A DNA stretch of 63,669 bases from Paludibacteraceae bacterium (GCA_024401565.1 JAKSKU010000012.1:1-63669); one strand, 5' to 3'. Shown: positions 1 to 9,311, counted from the first letter of the stretch. Notes: a model not told the origin generated them from the sequence alone. Numbers and translations: made by a program.

Positions 1-440
1 CGCAGAGATATCCTACGGATTTTGAGAGAAATGGAGGAATTTCGCATTTAGCATTCCGCATTTAGCATTTCGCATTTTTTTGTCACCACAGAGACACAGA
101 GTACACAGAGATTCAATGAAGGCGTAGGGGCGGGTTTCAAACCCGCTCGCAGAGATATCCTACGGATTTTGAGAGAAATGGAGGAATTTCGCATTTAGCA
201 TTCCGCATTTAGCATTCCGCATTTTTTTTGTCACCACAGAGACACAGAGCACACAGAGGTTCAATGAAGGCATAGGGAGGGTTTCAAACCCGTCCGCAGA
301 GAAATCCTATGTATTTAGAGAGAAATGGAGGAATTTCGCATTTCGCATTTCGTATTTATCATTCCGCATTTAGCATTTCGCATTTCGCATTTCGCATTTC
401 GCATTCCGCATTTCGCATTCCGCATTTAGCATTCCGCATT
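1..440. repeat. 147-bp composite tandem repeat grading into a GCATTT array
   Basis: A 147-bp unit starts at 1 and again at 148; a third copy starts at 295 and is truncated. Each unit joins four modules: a CAGAGATATCCTACGGATTTT segment, a run of GCATTT/GCATTCC words, a CACAGAGACACAGAG segment, and the palindrome CGGGTTTCAAACCCG (131-145, degenerate at 279-291). In the third copy the GCATTT words expand to about 340-440. The open frame seen here is only translated repeat. No gene is visible before 572. Confidence 0.9.
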
Positions 441-484
441 TTTTGTGTTTTAGAGCATTTTGCGATTATTTTCACGAATGATTA

Positions 485-516
485 TTTGCGAATTAATATA
501 ATGTTGTGCAGATTTG
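485..516 (+). promoter_or_regulatory. Probable promoter of the 572 gene
   Basis: TTTG (485-488), a 20-bp spacer and CAGATTTG (509-516) come close to the Bacteroidota consensus TTTG-N19/21-TAnnTTTG, with one mismatch in the -7 box. An AGGAG lies about 20 bp before the start codon. Confidence 0.45.
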
Positions 517-571
517 TGGTGTGGTTGCGATAGCGACTTGAATAAAAGGAGTTTAGACAAAATATTAGGAC

Positions 572-1003
572 ATGAATTTTAGGTGTTTATTACTATCTGG
601 TTTTGTGACTATTGCATCATTGGGATCTTCCTTTGCATCGTCATTCATCGGTATTTCAGCCGACGGAAGCAAGGAAGAGTTTCAGATAGGCAAGGTGCAG
701 AGCATCAAATTTGAGCCACAGAAGAGTGGCGACAAAGGATTCCCAACAATTGTTTTTAATGCGAACACGGATGGAGTGGACAACGTTTCATCTTCCACAG
801 TCGCGGTTCTGGTTTATCCGAATCCCGTGAGTGAATATATCACTGTTTCAGGAATTGAAGACGGGGATGAGGTTATTGTCAGAGGAATCGACGGAAATGT
901 GTTTTCGCGCACAACCGGTAATAGGGTAGATGTGAGTGGCCTCGCAACAGGCAACTATATTCTAACCGTTAAAAATCAGTCAGTTAAGTTTATTAAGAAA
1001 TAA
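572..1003 (+). CDS. Small secreted protein with T9SS type A sorting domain
   Basis: This 143-residue protein starts with a signal peptide (about residues 1-22, ending near SSFASS). A short segment resembling DGSxEEFxxxKVxSIxF follows; it is also seen at the N-terminus of the next gene. The C-terminal 65 residues form a T9SS sorting domain: VYPNP, then beta-strands ending in a GNYILTV...KFIKK-type tail. Outside the sorting domain little room is left for a catalytic domain, so it may be an adaptor or anchor. It lies 10 bp upstream of a large CTD-less BspA-like protein and is probably cotranscribed with it. The same arrangement occurs at 36752/37243. The CTD call is secure; the role is unknown. 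Confidence 0.85.
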   Translation: MNFRCLLLSGFVTIASLGSSFASSFIGISADGSKEEFQIGKVQSIKFEPQKSGDKGFPTIVFNANTDGVDNVSSSTVAVLVYPNPVSEYITVSGIEDGDEVIVRGIDGNVFSRTTGNRVDVSGLATGNYILTVKNQSVKFIKK

Positions 1004-1013
1004 AAGGATTTAT

Positions 1014-3470
1014 ATGAAGAAGTTTATACTATCGGCAGCCACAGCAGCTGCAGCCTTGACAACATTGTCAGCAGATCAGTTTTATGTGATCATGAAAGAC
1101 GGATCTGTTGAGAGTTACCCAACAGAGAAAGTAGACAGTATCTCATTCAATGACCCTCAGATCGCTAAGATTATGGGATTCAATGAGATGGCTGCAGAAC
1201 TTGTAAAATTAAAAGCGAGAGTTGCGGCTTTGGAAGCAAAGTCGGGAACTGTAGTAGATACATCAGCAACGTCCAACGCCTCTGATTTGAGATATTTCGT
1301 CATTAACGACAAAGAGGTTGAGGTTGTAGGTACGATCAACGGATCTGCCGACGTGGTTATCCCAGAGACAGCATTGGTTAATGGCAAAATTTATACAGTT
1401 ACTAGCATCGCTCAAGAAGCTTTCAAGAATCAGAACAGAATCAAAACTGTGTCGTTGCCTAAAACACTTAAGAACATAGGAGAACTTGCATTTTATGGAT
1501 GCAACAGTTTGACCAGTATCGAGATACCGTCAGGTGTCACTTCTATTGCAGATCAAGCATTTTGTGTATGTAGTAGTTTGAAAAGCATTAATATTCCGTC
1601 GAGTGTCACTTCTATTGGATATGCTGCATTTGAAGGTTGTAGCGGATTGACAAAACTCACAGTTCCATCTAGTGTCGTTTCTATAGACAGGGATGCATTC
1701 TATGCCTGTGATAATCTTGATCTAGTGATTGACAATTCAAGATCCAATGTTGAATGTGAAAATGGTGTAATTGGAGTGAAATCTTTGACATTTACTGGAA
1801 GTCCATTGTTGTTTAAAGTTATGGCTGACGGTGGCGTAGCGGTTCGTAGTGGAAAAGGTGGAGATCATGATGAAATATATCGTCAAATGAAATCTATTAC
1901 TATTCCAACTGAAGCAGAGATCAATGGCAAGAAGTATTCAGTCACAGCTATTGAAGATTACGCGTTTACTTATTGCGAACAGTTGACAAGCGTCGAGATA
2001 CCTTCGAGTGTCACTTCTATTGGATCGAATGCATTTAATGGATGCCGTGGCTTGACAAAACTTACGGTTCCTTCGAGTGTCACTTCTATTGGAAATAGTG
2101 CATTTTCTGGATGTAAGGAGCTTGATGTGGTGATTGATAATTCAAGATCCAATGTTGAATGTAGAGACGCATTCAATGGTGTTAAATCGGTGACATTCAC
2201 TGGAAGCCAATTCTTGTTTAGGGTTTTGGATGACGGTAAGAGTGCAAAGATTACTTATGCTGATTATAGTGGCTATGAATCTATTACTATTCCATCGGAA
2301 GCAGAGATCAATGGAAAGATGTATCCAGTCACAGCTATTGGAGATAGTGCGTTTAGGGGCTGTAGCAGTTTGGCAAGTATTGAGATACCATCGAGTGTCA
2401 CTTCTATTGGATATAGTGCATTTTATGGCTGTAGCAGTTTGACAAGCATCGAGATACCATCGAGTGTCACTTCTATTGGATCGTGGGCATTTAGGGGCTG
2501 TGAAAGTTTGACAAGCATTGAGATACCATCGAGTGTCACTTCTATTGGTGAGTCTGCATTTAGGGGCTGTGAGGAGCTTGATGTGGTGATTGACAATTCA
2601 AGATCCAATGTTGAATGTTATTACTCATTCGATGGTGTTAAATCGGTGACATTTACTGGAAGTCCATTGTTGTTCAGGGTTTTGGAAGACGGCAGCGGTG
2701 TAGAGCTTACTAACTCATATGGCGAGTTTGATGATGTATATCCAAGTCTAGAATCTGTTAAGATTCCTTCTGAAGTTGAAATAAATGGCAAAAAGTATCC
2801 AGTTACTTCTATTAGCTATTTTGCTTTTGCGGGCTGTCATAACTTGACAAGCATCGAGATACCATCGAGTGTCACTTCTATTGGTCAGTGGGCATTTCAG
2901 GGATGCTTTGGCTTGACAAGCATTGAGATACCATCGAGTGTCACTTCTATTGGATCGAGTGCATTTATGGACTGTGAAAGACTTGATGTGGTAGTTGATA
3001 ATTCAAGATCCAATGTTGAATGTGGTGGCGCATTCTATGGTGTTAACTCGTTGACATTTACTGGAAGTCCATTGTTGTTCAGGGTTTTGGAAGACGGCAG
3101 CGGTGTAGAGGTTACTTGCTCAACTCCCGATGGTGATGATGTATATCCAAGTCTAAAATCTGTTAAGATTCCTTCTGAAGTTGAAATCAATGGCAAAAAG
3201 TATCCAGTTACTTCTATTGGAGATAGGACATTTTGGAGGTGCGACAATTTGACAAGCGTCGAGATACCATCGAGTGTCACTTCTATTGGATATTACGCAT
3301 TTGCATACTGTAGCAGTTTGGCAAGTATAGAGATACCATCGAGTGTCACTTCTATTGACGAGTATGCATTTGTTGAATGTCAGAATCTTGATGTGGTGAT
3401 TGACAACAGTAAGGAGAATATTCCTGAATTTATTTTTGAAAATTGCAAATCAGTGACATATCTAAAATAA
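1014..3470 (+). CDS. BspA-like leucine-rich-repeat (LRR_5) surface protein
   Basis: This 818-residue exported protein has an N-terminal signal peptide (MKKFILSAATAAAALTTLSA) and a DGSVESYPTEKVDSISF segment. About a dozen LRR_5 repeats with the core IEIPSSVTSIGxxAFxGC follow. They are grouped in larger blocks, each closed by a conserved segment (DVVIDNSRSNVEC...TFTGSPLLFRVLEDG) that appears four times; a degenerate fifth copy ends the protein. At DNA level the word ATACCATCGAGTGTCACTTC recurs nearly unchanged, so slippage or recombination between repeats is likely. Family members are cell-surface adhesins or binding proteins. It has no T9SS sorting domain of its own, although the protein just upstream does. 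A hairpin terminator follows at once. Confidence 0.85.
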   Translation: MKKFILSAATAAAALTTLSADQFYVIMKDGSVESYPTEKVDSISFNDPQIAKIMGFNEMAAELVKLKARVAALEAKSGTVVDTSATSNASDLRYFVINDKEVEVVGTINGSADVVIPETALVNGKIYTVTSIAQEAFKNQNRIKTVSLPKTLKNIGELAFYGCNSLTSIEIPSGVTSIADQAFCVCSSLKSINIPSSVTSIGYAAFEGCSGLTKLTVPSSVVSIDRDAFYACDNLDLVIDNSRSNVECENGVIGVKSLTFTGSPLLFKVMADGGVAVRSGKGGDHDEIYRQMKSITIPTEAEINGKKYSVTAIEDYAFTYCEQLTSVEIPSSVTSIGSNAFNGCRGLTKLTVPSSVTSIGNSAFSGCKELDVVIDNSRSNVECRDAFNGVKSVTFTGSQFLFRVLDDGKSAKITYADYSGYESITIPSEAEINGKMYPVTAIGDSAFRGCSSLASIEIPSSVTSIGYSAFYGCSSLTSIEIPSSVTSIGSWAFRGCESLTSIEIPSSVTSIGESAFRGCEELDVVIDNSRSNVECYYSFDGVKSVTFTGSPLLFRVLEDGSGVELTNSYGEFDDVYPSLESVKIPSEVEINGKKYPVTSISYFAFAGCHNLTSIEIPSSVTSIGQWAFQGCFGLTSIEIPSSVTSIGSSAFMDCERLDVVVDNSRSNVECGGAFYGVNSLTFTGSPLLFRVLEDGSGVEVTCSTPDGDDVYPSLKSVKIPSEVEINGKKYPVTSIGDRTFWRCDNLTSVEIPSSVTSIGYYAFAYCSSLASIEIPSSVTSIDEYAFVECQNLDVVIDNSKENIPEFIFENCKSVTYLK

Positions 3471-3494
3471 TAAGGTTTCATTGATTGCTTATAG

Positions 3495-3524
3495 AGCCGC
3501 ATCCGTTGAGGGTGCGGCTTTTTT
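3495..3524 (+). terminator. Rho-independent terminator after the BspA-like gene
   Basis: AGCCGCATCC / GGGTGCGGCT form a 10-bp stem (one G-T pair) around GTTGA, followed by six T. Confidence 0.9.
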
Positions 3525-3539
3525 ATTGAAATTATTCAA

Positions 3540-3740
3540 CTTGCTGCCCATGGTAGACGCAATGCCTTGCGACATTGGTCAACCATGGGCGATTTAGGCG
3601 AACCGTTTGCCACGGTTCGTGTTAGCACATACCCCAACCGTGGCAACGGTTGTCCTTCCTAGGCCATGGTTGCCTTGAAGACGGAGTCTTCTGGCTGCCG
3701 TGGCCGTTGTTATCGAGGCCTGCATATGCGTGGCCCGAAT
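3540..3740. repeat. Cluster of dispersed palindromes (AACCGTGGCAACGGTT family)
   Basis: This gene-free stretch holds several imperfect inverted repeats: AACCGTTTGCCACGGTT (3601-3617), CAACCGTGGCAACGGTTG (3635-3652) and CCATGG-centred pieces. The core AACCGTGGCAACGGTT returns at 56831-56846. I see no open frame that looks coding. Confidence 0.7.
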
Positions 3741-3783
3741 GACGTAACCATTCGACAATTACAAAATCCGAATTGAAAAAACA

Positions 3784-3815
3784 TTTGTGAAAGTCAGCAA
3801 AAAAAAATAAATTTG
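3784..3815 (+). promoter_or_regulatory. Consensus Bacteroidota promoter of the lptD-like gene
   Basis: TTTG (3784-3787), a 20-bp spacer and TAAATTTG (3808-3815) match both boxes exactly. The start codon lies 30 bp downstream of the -7 box. Confidence 0.75.
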
Positions 3816-3844
3816 TGGGGTAAATTAGTAGAATAAGCGCAGTA

Positions 3845-6658
3845 ATGCACTACAAGATAAAGAATATAATTTGTTTGTTGTCCGTAATCCTATTGTATTC
3901 AACTGGTTATGGTCAGGAAACCGCTACACAAAATGATAGTATCGACAGAAAAGAGGTGATTCTTACTGCCGACACTTTGTCGTTGTCTTTGTCGAAAAAC
4001 GACACATTGCAACAAAATTCCTCTGTCGCAAGAAAAAAACAGAAAAAAGATCCTAAAACATTCGAGTTTGAGCCTAGCAAAGACGCAATTGAAAGCGAGA
4101 TCACTTATTCTGCTTCGGATTCCATCATTTTCATAGGTGGTGGAAATGCATTCTTGTATGGTAAGGCATCCGTCAATTACCAGACACTGGAGCTTGTCAG
4201 TGACAATATCAGTTTGGATATTGAGACTAGCACCGTCAAAGCCCGTGGAAAGATAGACACCACAGGCACATTGGTAGAGACTCCTATCTTTAAGGATGGC
4301 CCTGATGAATACGAGAGTGAAAGCATTGACTATAATTTCAAGACGAAGAAGGGCTTGATCCGTGGTGTGATCACACAGCAGGACGATGGCTATATCACTA
4401 GTGATAAGGCCAGAAAGAATCCTGACAACACTTTCTTGATGAAAGATGGCAAGTATACCACTTGTGACAATCACGACAACCCGCATTTTTATCTTAACCT
4501 GACAAAGGCCAAGGTCGTGCCAAAAAACTGCGTCGTCACTGGTCCTGCCTATTTTGTGTTGCTTGATGTGCCGATCCCTTTGGTGATCCCATTCGCATAT
4601 TTCCCATTTTCAAGCGCTTACAAGTCGGGATTGCTGATGCCTACGTTCGGTGAGGATTCGCGTGACGGTTTTTATTTGCGAAATGGCGGTTACTATTTTG
4701 CAATCAATGATTATGTAGATCTGGCTGTGCGCGGAGATATCTATAGCAAAGGATCGTGGGCTCTGAGCGGAACGTCAAGATACATAAGAAGATACAAACA
4801 TAGCGGAAACATTTTGTTCAGCTATCAGGTGACGGGCTCCGGCGAAAAGGGTATGCCTAATTACACGGAGATGAAGGATATGAAGATCCGTTGGACTCAT
4901 AAGCAGGACGCTAAGGCTAATCCGTTCAGCACATTCTCTGCCAGCGTCAACTATTCAACATCCGCTTACAACAAGAACAACACGCGATCATATTATAACG
5001 CGTCTTCATACGCTGAGAACAATAAGTCAAGCAGTATCAACTTCGCATATCAGTTCCCTGAAAGTCCGTTCTCGTTGCAGACGAACATGACAATCAACCA
5101 GAGACAGAGCGACTCTACTTTGACAATCTCTTTCCCTGACTTGACTGTCAGCATGAACCGTATTTATCCGTTCCAGAGGAAGGTGATGGTGGGAAGCAAG
5201 AAATGGTATGAGAAAATCTATTTCAACTACAATTTCAACACCAACAACACGGTGTCGATGAAGCAGGATATGCTTATGTGGAGCTCGGAAATACAGTCGG
5301 CTAACGATTATTTCACAGATTTGGAGGCTACACACAAGTTGTCGTTCGGCGCGTCATACAACATTTTCAAATATCTGGTGTTGAGCCCGAGCATCCAGTA
5401 CAATGAGAAATGGTATCATAAGTCGCAGGATTTGAGCTGGGATGACAACAATGCCAAGATAGATACCGCTTACCATTATGGTCTGTTCTTCAAAAATGAC
5501 TTCTCGGCAAGCGTCAACATAAACACTCAGCTATATGGTTTCTATAAACCGGTGAAATGGATGGGAGGCAAGAAGATCGCTGCCATTCGTCATATGTGCC
5601 AGCCGACTGTCGGATTCTCGTACACTCCGGCCTTCGACCACACCGTCACTCCTTTCCCTGGCATGAGAGACCAGTATTACGGATCGTATATCAGACCAGT
5701 GCCTGGCATGGATCTTGCTGATGTCAAGCCGACAGAGTATGGAAGAATGCGTGGCGGCGGCACTCATTCTGGCGGCCCTCGAGGTAACATCAATCTCTCT
5801 TTGAGCAACAATATCGAAATGAAGGTCCGCACCGACAGAGACACGACTGGATATAAGAAGATATCTTTGATTGATAATCTGATGCTGAGCACCAGCTATA
5901 ATGTCTTTGCCGACTCTTTGAACTGGTCGGACATCGCGGCTAATGTCCGTATCAAGCTTCCTGGAAACACGTCGTTCTCTGTGAACAGCCGATGGACTCC
6001 ATATACTTATCAGTTGAACGATTATGGCAGCCCTACGCGAGTTGACGTCACTGAAATGCAGAAGAATGGCAGACTGGCCAGAATGACAAACGCGTCTACA
6101 AGCTTGAGCTACAATTTCAATAATAGCACGTTCAAGCGTAAGGAGAAACAGGAAGATCAGATCAAGGGAGAGAGCTTGAGCAGCGATGAGTTTGTTGACA
6201 CTGATCCTGATGTGCTTGACAAGCAGGGCCCTCGTGGCAGACTGAGAGATAAGAAGAAGGATAAGTCGAAAAAGGATGATGAGGGTTACGAGCAGTTCTC
6301 GTTGCCTTGGACATTCAACGTGAGCGCTTCTGTGTCGTATGGCGATAAAAAATTTAATAAGGAGAAGCTGACTTATGACCAGGATTGGAATTGTATGCTT
6401 AACTTCTCTGGAAGTTTCACTTTTACACGTAACTGGAGCTTCAACTACAGCTCCGGCTATGACGTGATCAATAAGACCATAAGCTACACCACTTGTGGAA
6501 TCTCCCGTCGACTTCACTGTTGGAGTGCATCACTCAACTTGGTGCCTTTCGGATACAACCAGTCGTTTAATTTCAATATTCATGCCAACTCTTCTTTGCT
6601 AGAGGATTTGAAGTACGAGAAGAGCAGTTCGCCTAGCGACCATCCGGATTGGTATTGA
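3845..6658 (+). CDS. LptD-like outer-membrane LPS assembly protein
   Basis: The 937-residue protein has a signal peptide (cleavage near YSTGYGQ), an OstA/LptA-like N-terminal part (about residues 70-250) and a long C-terminal beta-barrel rich in alternating aromatic residues. The segment FAYFPFSSAYKSGLLMPTFG followed by GFYLRNGGYYFAINDYVDL is typical of Bacteroidota LptD. In that family the barrel, with LptE, places lipopolysaccharide in the outer leaflet. A charged Lys/Asp-rich insert (about 785-820) is probably an exposed loop. It has its own promoter. The following repeat starts within 10 bp of the stop codon. Confidence 0.85.
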   Translation: MHYKIKNIICLLSVILLYSTGYGQETATQNDSIDRKEVILTADTLSLSLSKNDTLQQNSSVARKKQKKDPKTFEFEPSKDAIESEITYSASDSIIFIGGGNAFLYGKASVNYQTLELVSDNISLDIETSTVKARGKIDTTGTLVETPIFKDGPDEYESESIDYNFKTKKGLIRGVITQQDDGYITSDKARKNPDNTFLMKDGKYTTCDNHDNPHFYLNLTKAKVVPKNCVVTGPAYFVLLDVPIPLVIPFAYFPFSSAYKSGLLMPTFGEDSRDGFYLRNGGYYFAINDYVDLAVRGDIYSKGSWALSGTSRYIRRYKHSGNILFSYQVTGSGEKGMPNYTEMKDMKIRWTHKQDAKANPFSTFSASVNYSTSAYNKNNTRSYYNASSYAENNKSSSINFAYQFPESPFSLQTNMTINQRQSDSTLTISFPDLTVSMNRIYPFQRKVMVGSKKWYEKIYFNYNFNTNNTVSMKQDMLMWSSEIQSANDYFTDLEATHKLSFGASYNIFKYLVLSPSIQYNEKWYHKSQDLSWDDNNAKIDTAYHYGLFFKNDFSASVNINTQLYGFYKPVKWMGGKKIAAIRHMCQPTVGFSYTPAFDHTVTPFPGMRDQYYGSYIRPVPGMDLADVKPTEYGRMRGGGTHSGGPRGNINLSLSNNIEMKVRTDRDTTGYKKISLIDNLMLSTSYNVFADSLNWSDIAANVRIKLPGNTSFSVNSRWTPYTYQLNDYGSPTRVDVTEMQKNGRLARMTNASTSLSYNFNNSTFKRKEKQEDQIKGESLSSDEFVDTDPDVLDKQGPRGRLRDKKKDKSKKDDEGYEQFSLPWTFNVSASVSYGDKKFNKEKLTYDQDWNCMLNFSGSFTFTRNWSFNYSSGYDVINKTISYTTCGISRRLHCWSASLNLVPFGYNQSFNFNIHANSSLLEDLKYEKSSSPSDHPDWY

Positions 6659-6664
6659 TGGTTT

Positions 6665-6731
6665 GTTGGTTAGAGGTGAAAGGTTAGAGGTGAAAGGTTA
6701 GGGGTTAGAGGTGAAAGGTTAGAGGTTAGAG
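6665..6731. repeat. Tandem GGTTAGAGGTGAAA repeat
   Basis: About five imperfect copies of a 14-bp unit fill the gap between the lptD-like stop codon and the DUF1294 start codon; the last copy runs up to the ATG at 6733. The reverse complement family (CCTCTAACCCCTAA) occurs at 16755-16810. Confidence 0.85.
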
Positions 6732-6732
6732 T

Positions 6733-6996
6733 ATGGATATCATTTGGATATATTTAGTGATAATCAATCTTGTGGCTTTTGTGGCGTATGGCATCGACAA
6801 GTGGAAGGCGAAGAATGCAAGGTGGAGAACTCCTGAAAAGACATTAATTTTACTTGCCGCATTAGGTGGTGCGTTGGGGGCGTACGCTGGAATGAAATAT
6901 TTCCGTCACAAGACACAACACAAGAAATTCACAATTTGTGTGCCGCTTTTTCTGATCCTTTGGATAATAGGATTAGGATGGGTTATTACAAAATAA
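6733..6996 (+). CDS. DUF1294 small membrane protein
   Basis: This 87-residue protein has three hydrophobic segments (about residues 2-20, 36-54 and 66-84). It carries the family signature YGIDKWKAK...[15 protein letters not shown] then [14 protein letters not shown]. Members are small inner-membrane proteins of unknown function. The start codon abuts a short tandem repeat, so its promoter must be in or before that repeat, or it depends on read-through from the lptD-like gene. The family call is firm and the function is not known. Confidence 0.9.
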   Translation: MDIIWIYLVIINLVAFVAYGIDKWKAKNARWRTPEKTLILLAALGGALGAYAGMKYFRHKTQHKKFTICVPLFLILWIIGLGWVITK

Positions 6997-7016
6997 ATGG
7001 TTGCATAGTGCGATAT

Positions 7017-7060
7017 TTAGCATTTGGCATTCAGCATTTAGCATTTTTTTCCTATCTTTG
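7017..7060 (+). promoter_or_regulatory. GCATTT repeats followed by the glyA -7 box
   Basis: Four GCATTT-type words (7018-7047) run directly into TATCTTTG (7053-7060), an exact TAnnTTTG -7 element 30 bp before the glyA start. No clear TTTG -33 box is visible. The same order, repeat then TATCTTTG, recurs at 8689-8737 and upstream of the LysE-type gene. Confidence 0.55.
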
Positions 7061-7090
7061 CAAAAATTTATTACAATATCATCAATAGTT

Positions 7091-8371
7091 ATGGTAAGAG
7101 ATACTGAGATTTTCGATATCATCGAGAAAGAGCATCAGCGTCAGCTTAAGGGAATTGAGCTAATCGCCTCTGAGAACTTTGTTAGTGATCAGGTGATGCA
7201 GGCAATGGGAAGTTATCTAACAAACAAGTACGCCGAGGGTTACATCGGACACCGTCACTACGGTGGTTGCGAGGTAGTCGATATGAGCGAAGGTTTGGCA
7301 ATCGAGCGTCTTTGCAAGCTTTATGGAGCAGAGTACGCTAACGTACAGCCTCACTCAGGAGCTCAGGCTAACGGTGCTGTCCTACTTGCAGTTCTAAATC
7401 CTGGCGACAAGTTCATGGGCTTGGCTTTGGATCACGGTGGTCACCTTTCTCACGGATCTTTGGTAAATACTTCAGGTTTGATCTACAAGCCAGTACCTTA
7501 CTACTTGAACAAAGAGACTGGTCGTGTTGACTACGACGAGATGGAGAAGACAGCAAAGGCAGAGCGTCCTAAGTTGATCATCGGTGGTGGTTCAGCTTAC
7601 TCACGTGAGTGGGATTACGCACGTATGCGTAAGATCGCTGATGAGGTTGGCGCACTTCTTATGATTGATATGGCTCACCCAGCAGGTCTTATCGCTGCAG
7701 GTTTGCTAGACAACCCATTGAAATATGCACATATCGTAACATCTACTACACATAAGACACTTCGTGGACCTCGTGGTGGTATCATCCTTCTTGCTAAGGA
7801 TTTCGATAACCCTTGGGGTAAGGTTACAAAGAAGGGTGTTATCCGTAAGATGTCTTCAATCTTGAATTCAGCTGTGTTCCCAGGTATGCAGGGTGGTCCG
7901 CTAGAGCACGTTATCGCTGCTAAGGCTGTTGCATTCGGCGAGGCTCTACAGCCAGAGTTTAAGACATATCAGACTCAGGTTAAGAAGAATGCAGCTGTTA
8001 TGGCTCAGGCATTCGTTGACAAGGGTTACGCAGTAGTTTCTGGTGGTACAGACAACCACTCAATGTTGATCGACCTTCGTCCTAAGTTCCCTGAATTGAC
8101 TGGTAAGATGGCAGAGACAGCTCTAGTTGCTGCTGACATCACTACAAACATGAACATGGTGCCATTCGACACTCGTTCAGCATTCCAGACATCAGGTCTA
8201 CGCTTCGGTACTCCAGCTATCACAACTCGTGGTGCTAAGGAGGAGTTGATGGTTGAGATCGTTGAGATGATCGACACTGTTCTTTCTAACCCTGAGAGCG
8301 ACGCTAATATCAAGGCTGTTCGCGAGAAGGTTAACAGCATCATGGCTCAATACCCATTGTTCGCTTGGTAA
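7091..8371 (+). CDS. glyA: Serine hydroxymethyltransferase
   Basis: This cytosolic 426-residue PLP enzyme interconverts serine and glycine while loading tetrahydrofolate with a one-carbon unit. The start at 7091 ([18 protein letters not shown]) matches the family and follows the promoter; the open frame extends 30 codons upstream but only through repeat. Diagnostic motifs are ELIASENF near residue 25, [13 protein letters not shown] near 50, the DMAHPAGL segment near 195 and [13 protein letters not shown], with the PLP lysine at about K222. The length is normal. Codon use is more uniform than in neighbouring genes, as expected for a highly expressed gene. A UUCG terminator follows. Confidence 0.97.
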   Translation: MVRDTEIFDIIEKEHQRQLKGIELIASENFVSDQVMQAMGSYLTNKYAEGYIGHRHYGGCEVVDMSEGLAIERLCKLYGAEYANVQPHSGAQANGAVLLAVLNPGDKFMGLALDHGGHLSHGSLVNTSGLIYKPVPYYLNKETGRVDYDEMEKTAKAERPKLIIGGGSAYSREWDYARMRKIADEVGALLMIDMAHPAGLIAAGLLDNPLKYAHIVTSTTHKTLRGPRGGIILLAKDFDNPWGKVTKKGVIRKMSSILNSAVFPGMQGGPLEHVIAAKAVAFGEALQPEFKTYQTQVKKNAAVMAQAFVDKGYAVVSGGTDNHSMLIDLRPKFPELTGKMAETALVAADITTNMNMVPFDTRSAFQTSGLRFGTPAITTRGAKEELMVEIVEMIDTVLSNPESDANIKAVREKVNSIMAQYPLFAW

Positions 8372-8399
8372 TCTGAAAGAAACAAATTCTAAATATTTA

Positions 8400-8431
8400 G
8401 GCAAATGGAGTTCGCTTCATTTGCCTTTTTT
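8400..8431 (+). terminator. UUCG-loop terminator of glyA
   Basis: GGCAAATGGAG / CTTCATTTGCC form an 11-bp stem closed by a TTCG tetraloop, followed by six T. Confidence 0.93.
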
Positions 8432-8518
8432 GTTTTTGGGGACAGTGAACGTAAAATTTCCGTAAAATGTATCGAAAAATTATGAACACGGATAAAATGG
8501 ATTGAACATATTTTGAAA

Positions 8519-8720
8519 TTACCACAGAGACCCCGAGTTCACTGAGTAGTATTCTCGTTTTGGATTCGTAGGGGCAGGTTTCAAACCCGCCCGATAATTT
8601 TATGCCCTATTATTTTTATGTTCACAGAGAAATCCTGCGGATTTTGGGTGAGGAATGGAGAAAAGTAAGAATGTCCAATCAGTAAATTTTGCATTCCTCA
8701 TTTTGCATTTCGAATTGTAA
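8519..8720. repeat. Scattered modules of the 147-bp composite repeat
   Basis: The gene-free gap after glyA contains, in changed order, diverged pieces of the array at 1-294: ACCACAGAGA (8520), GGGGCAGGTTTCAAACCCGC (8571-8590), CACAGAGAAATCCTGCGGAT (8621-8642) and GCATT words (8689-8710). Nothing in it looks coding. Confidence 0.75.
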
Positions 8721-8729
8721 ATTAATGTG

Positions 8730-8737
8730 TATCTTTG
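8730..8737 (+). promoter_or_regulatory. -7 box of the LOG-family gene
   Basis: TATCTTTG matches the TAnnTTTG consensus 24 bp before the start codon. A TTTG at 8702-8705 gives a slightly long 24-bp spacer. Confidence 0.5.
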
Positions 8738-8761
8738 TGATTAAATTCTTAAGTTGATTCT

Positions 8762-9298
8762 ATGATTAAAAGCGTCTGCGTATATGGAGGTTCAAACTCC
8801 AATTCTTCTGCTAAATATTCCGATGAGGCATTCCGTCTTGGCGTGAAACTCGCCCAACTTGGCATCACTGTCTATTATGGCGGTGGGGCTGTCGGAGTGA
8901 TGGGTTCTCTAGCCGACGGTGTGATGAGCGTCGGCGGTACGATCAAAGGAGTAATTCCACAGTTTATGGTGGATCGTGGTTGGGCCTACGACAAAGTAGA
9001 TCATATCGTGGTGGAGGATATGCATATACGCAAGAAGACGATGCTTGATCTTGCCGACGTCGCAATCGCTTTGCCTGGCAGCAACGGCACTTTTGAAGAG
9101 GTGTTGGAGGCTATCACATGGCGTCAGCTTGGATTGTTCGATGGAAAGGTGGTGATTTATAATAGCTATGGCTATTACGACAACCTCATAAATATGTTCA
9201 AAAAGGCCACAGAAGAGGGTTTTATGAACGTCGGCGTGGATTTCTTTACCGTCGCCAATAATCTCGATGAATTGGAGGGTTTTATTCAGCATTTATAA
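8762..9298 (+). CDS. LOG-family (TIGR00730) nucleotide 5'-monophosphate phosphoribohydrolase
   Basis: The 178-residue protein has a Rossmann-type fold. It shows VCVYGGSNS at the N-terminus, YGGGAVGVMGSLADG near residue 40, and the LOG motif as PGSNGTFEEVLEAITWRQLG near 103-122. The usual second Gly of PGGxGTxxE is Ser-Asn here, while the catalytic Glu and downstream Arg are kept. Family members release ribose 5-phosphate from AMP or cytokinin nucleotides; the bacterial role is mostly nucleotide turnover. Its last codons and stop lie inside a GCATTT-type repeat that continues to the ribD start 13 bp later, so the two genes are probably cotranscribed. Confidence 0.85.
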   Translation: MIKSVCVYGGSNSNSSAKYSDEAFRLGVKLAQLGITVYYGGGAVGVMGSLADGVMSVGGTIKGVIPQFMVDRGWAYDKVDHIVVEDMHIRKKTMLDLADVAIALPGSNGTFEEVLEAITWRQLGLFDGKVVIYNSYGYYDNLINMFKKATEEGFMNVGVDFFTVANNLDELEGFIQHL

Positions 9299-9311
9299 TT
9301 CAGCATTTCTT

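Noticed and set aside
1-440. CRISPR array
   Set aside because: The 147-bp units are contiguous, with no unique spacers and no cas genes.
309-533. Open frame of 74 codons in the repeat array
   Set aside because: It is a translation of GCATTT words (HSAFRI-type repeats) with no independent coding signal.
3899-4486. Long open frame antisense to the lptD-like gene
   Set aside because: The plus-strand frame is a clear LptD homologue with a promoter; the antisense frame has no recognisable domain. The same holds for the 328-codon antisense frame at 5531-6517.
8567-8593. Intergenic GGGTTTCAAACCC palindrome as a terminator
   Set aside because: It has no T-tract, recurs at unrelated places including inside a coding gene, and glyA already has a strong terminator at 8400-8431.
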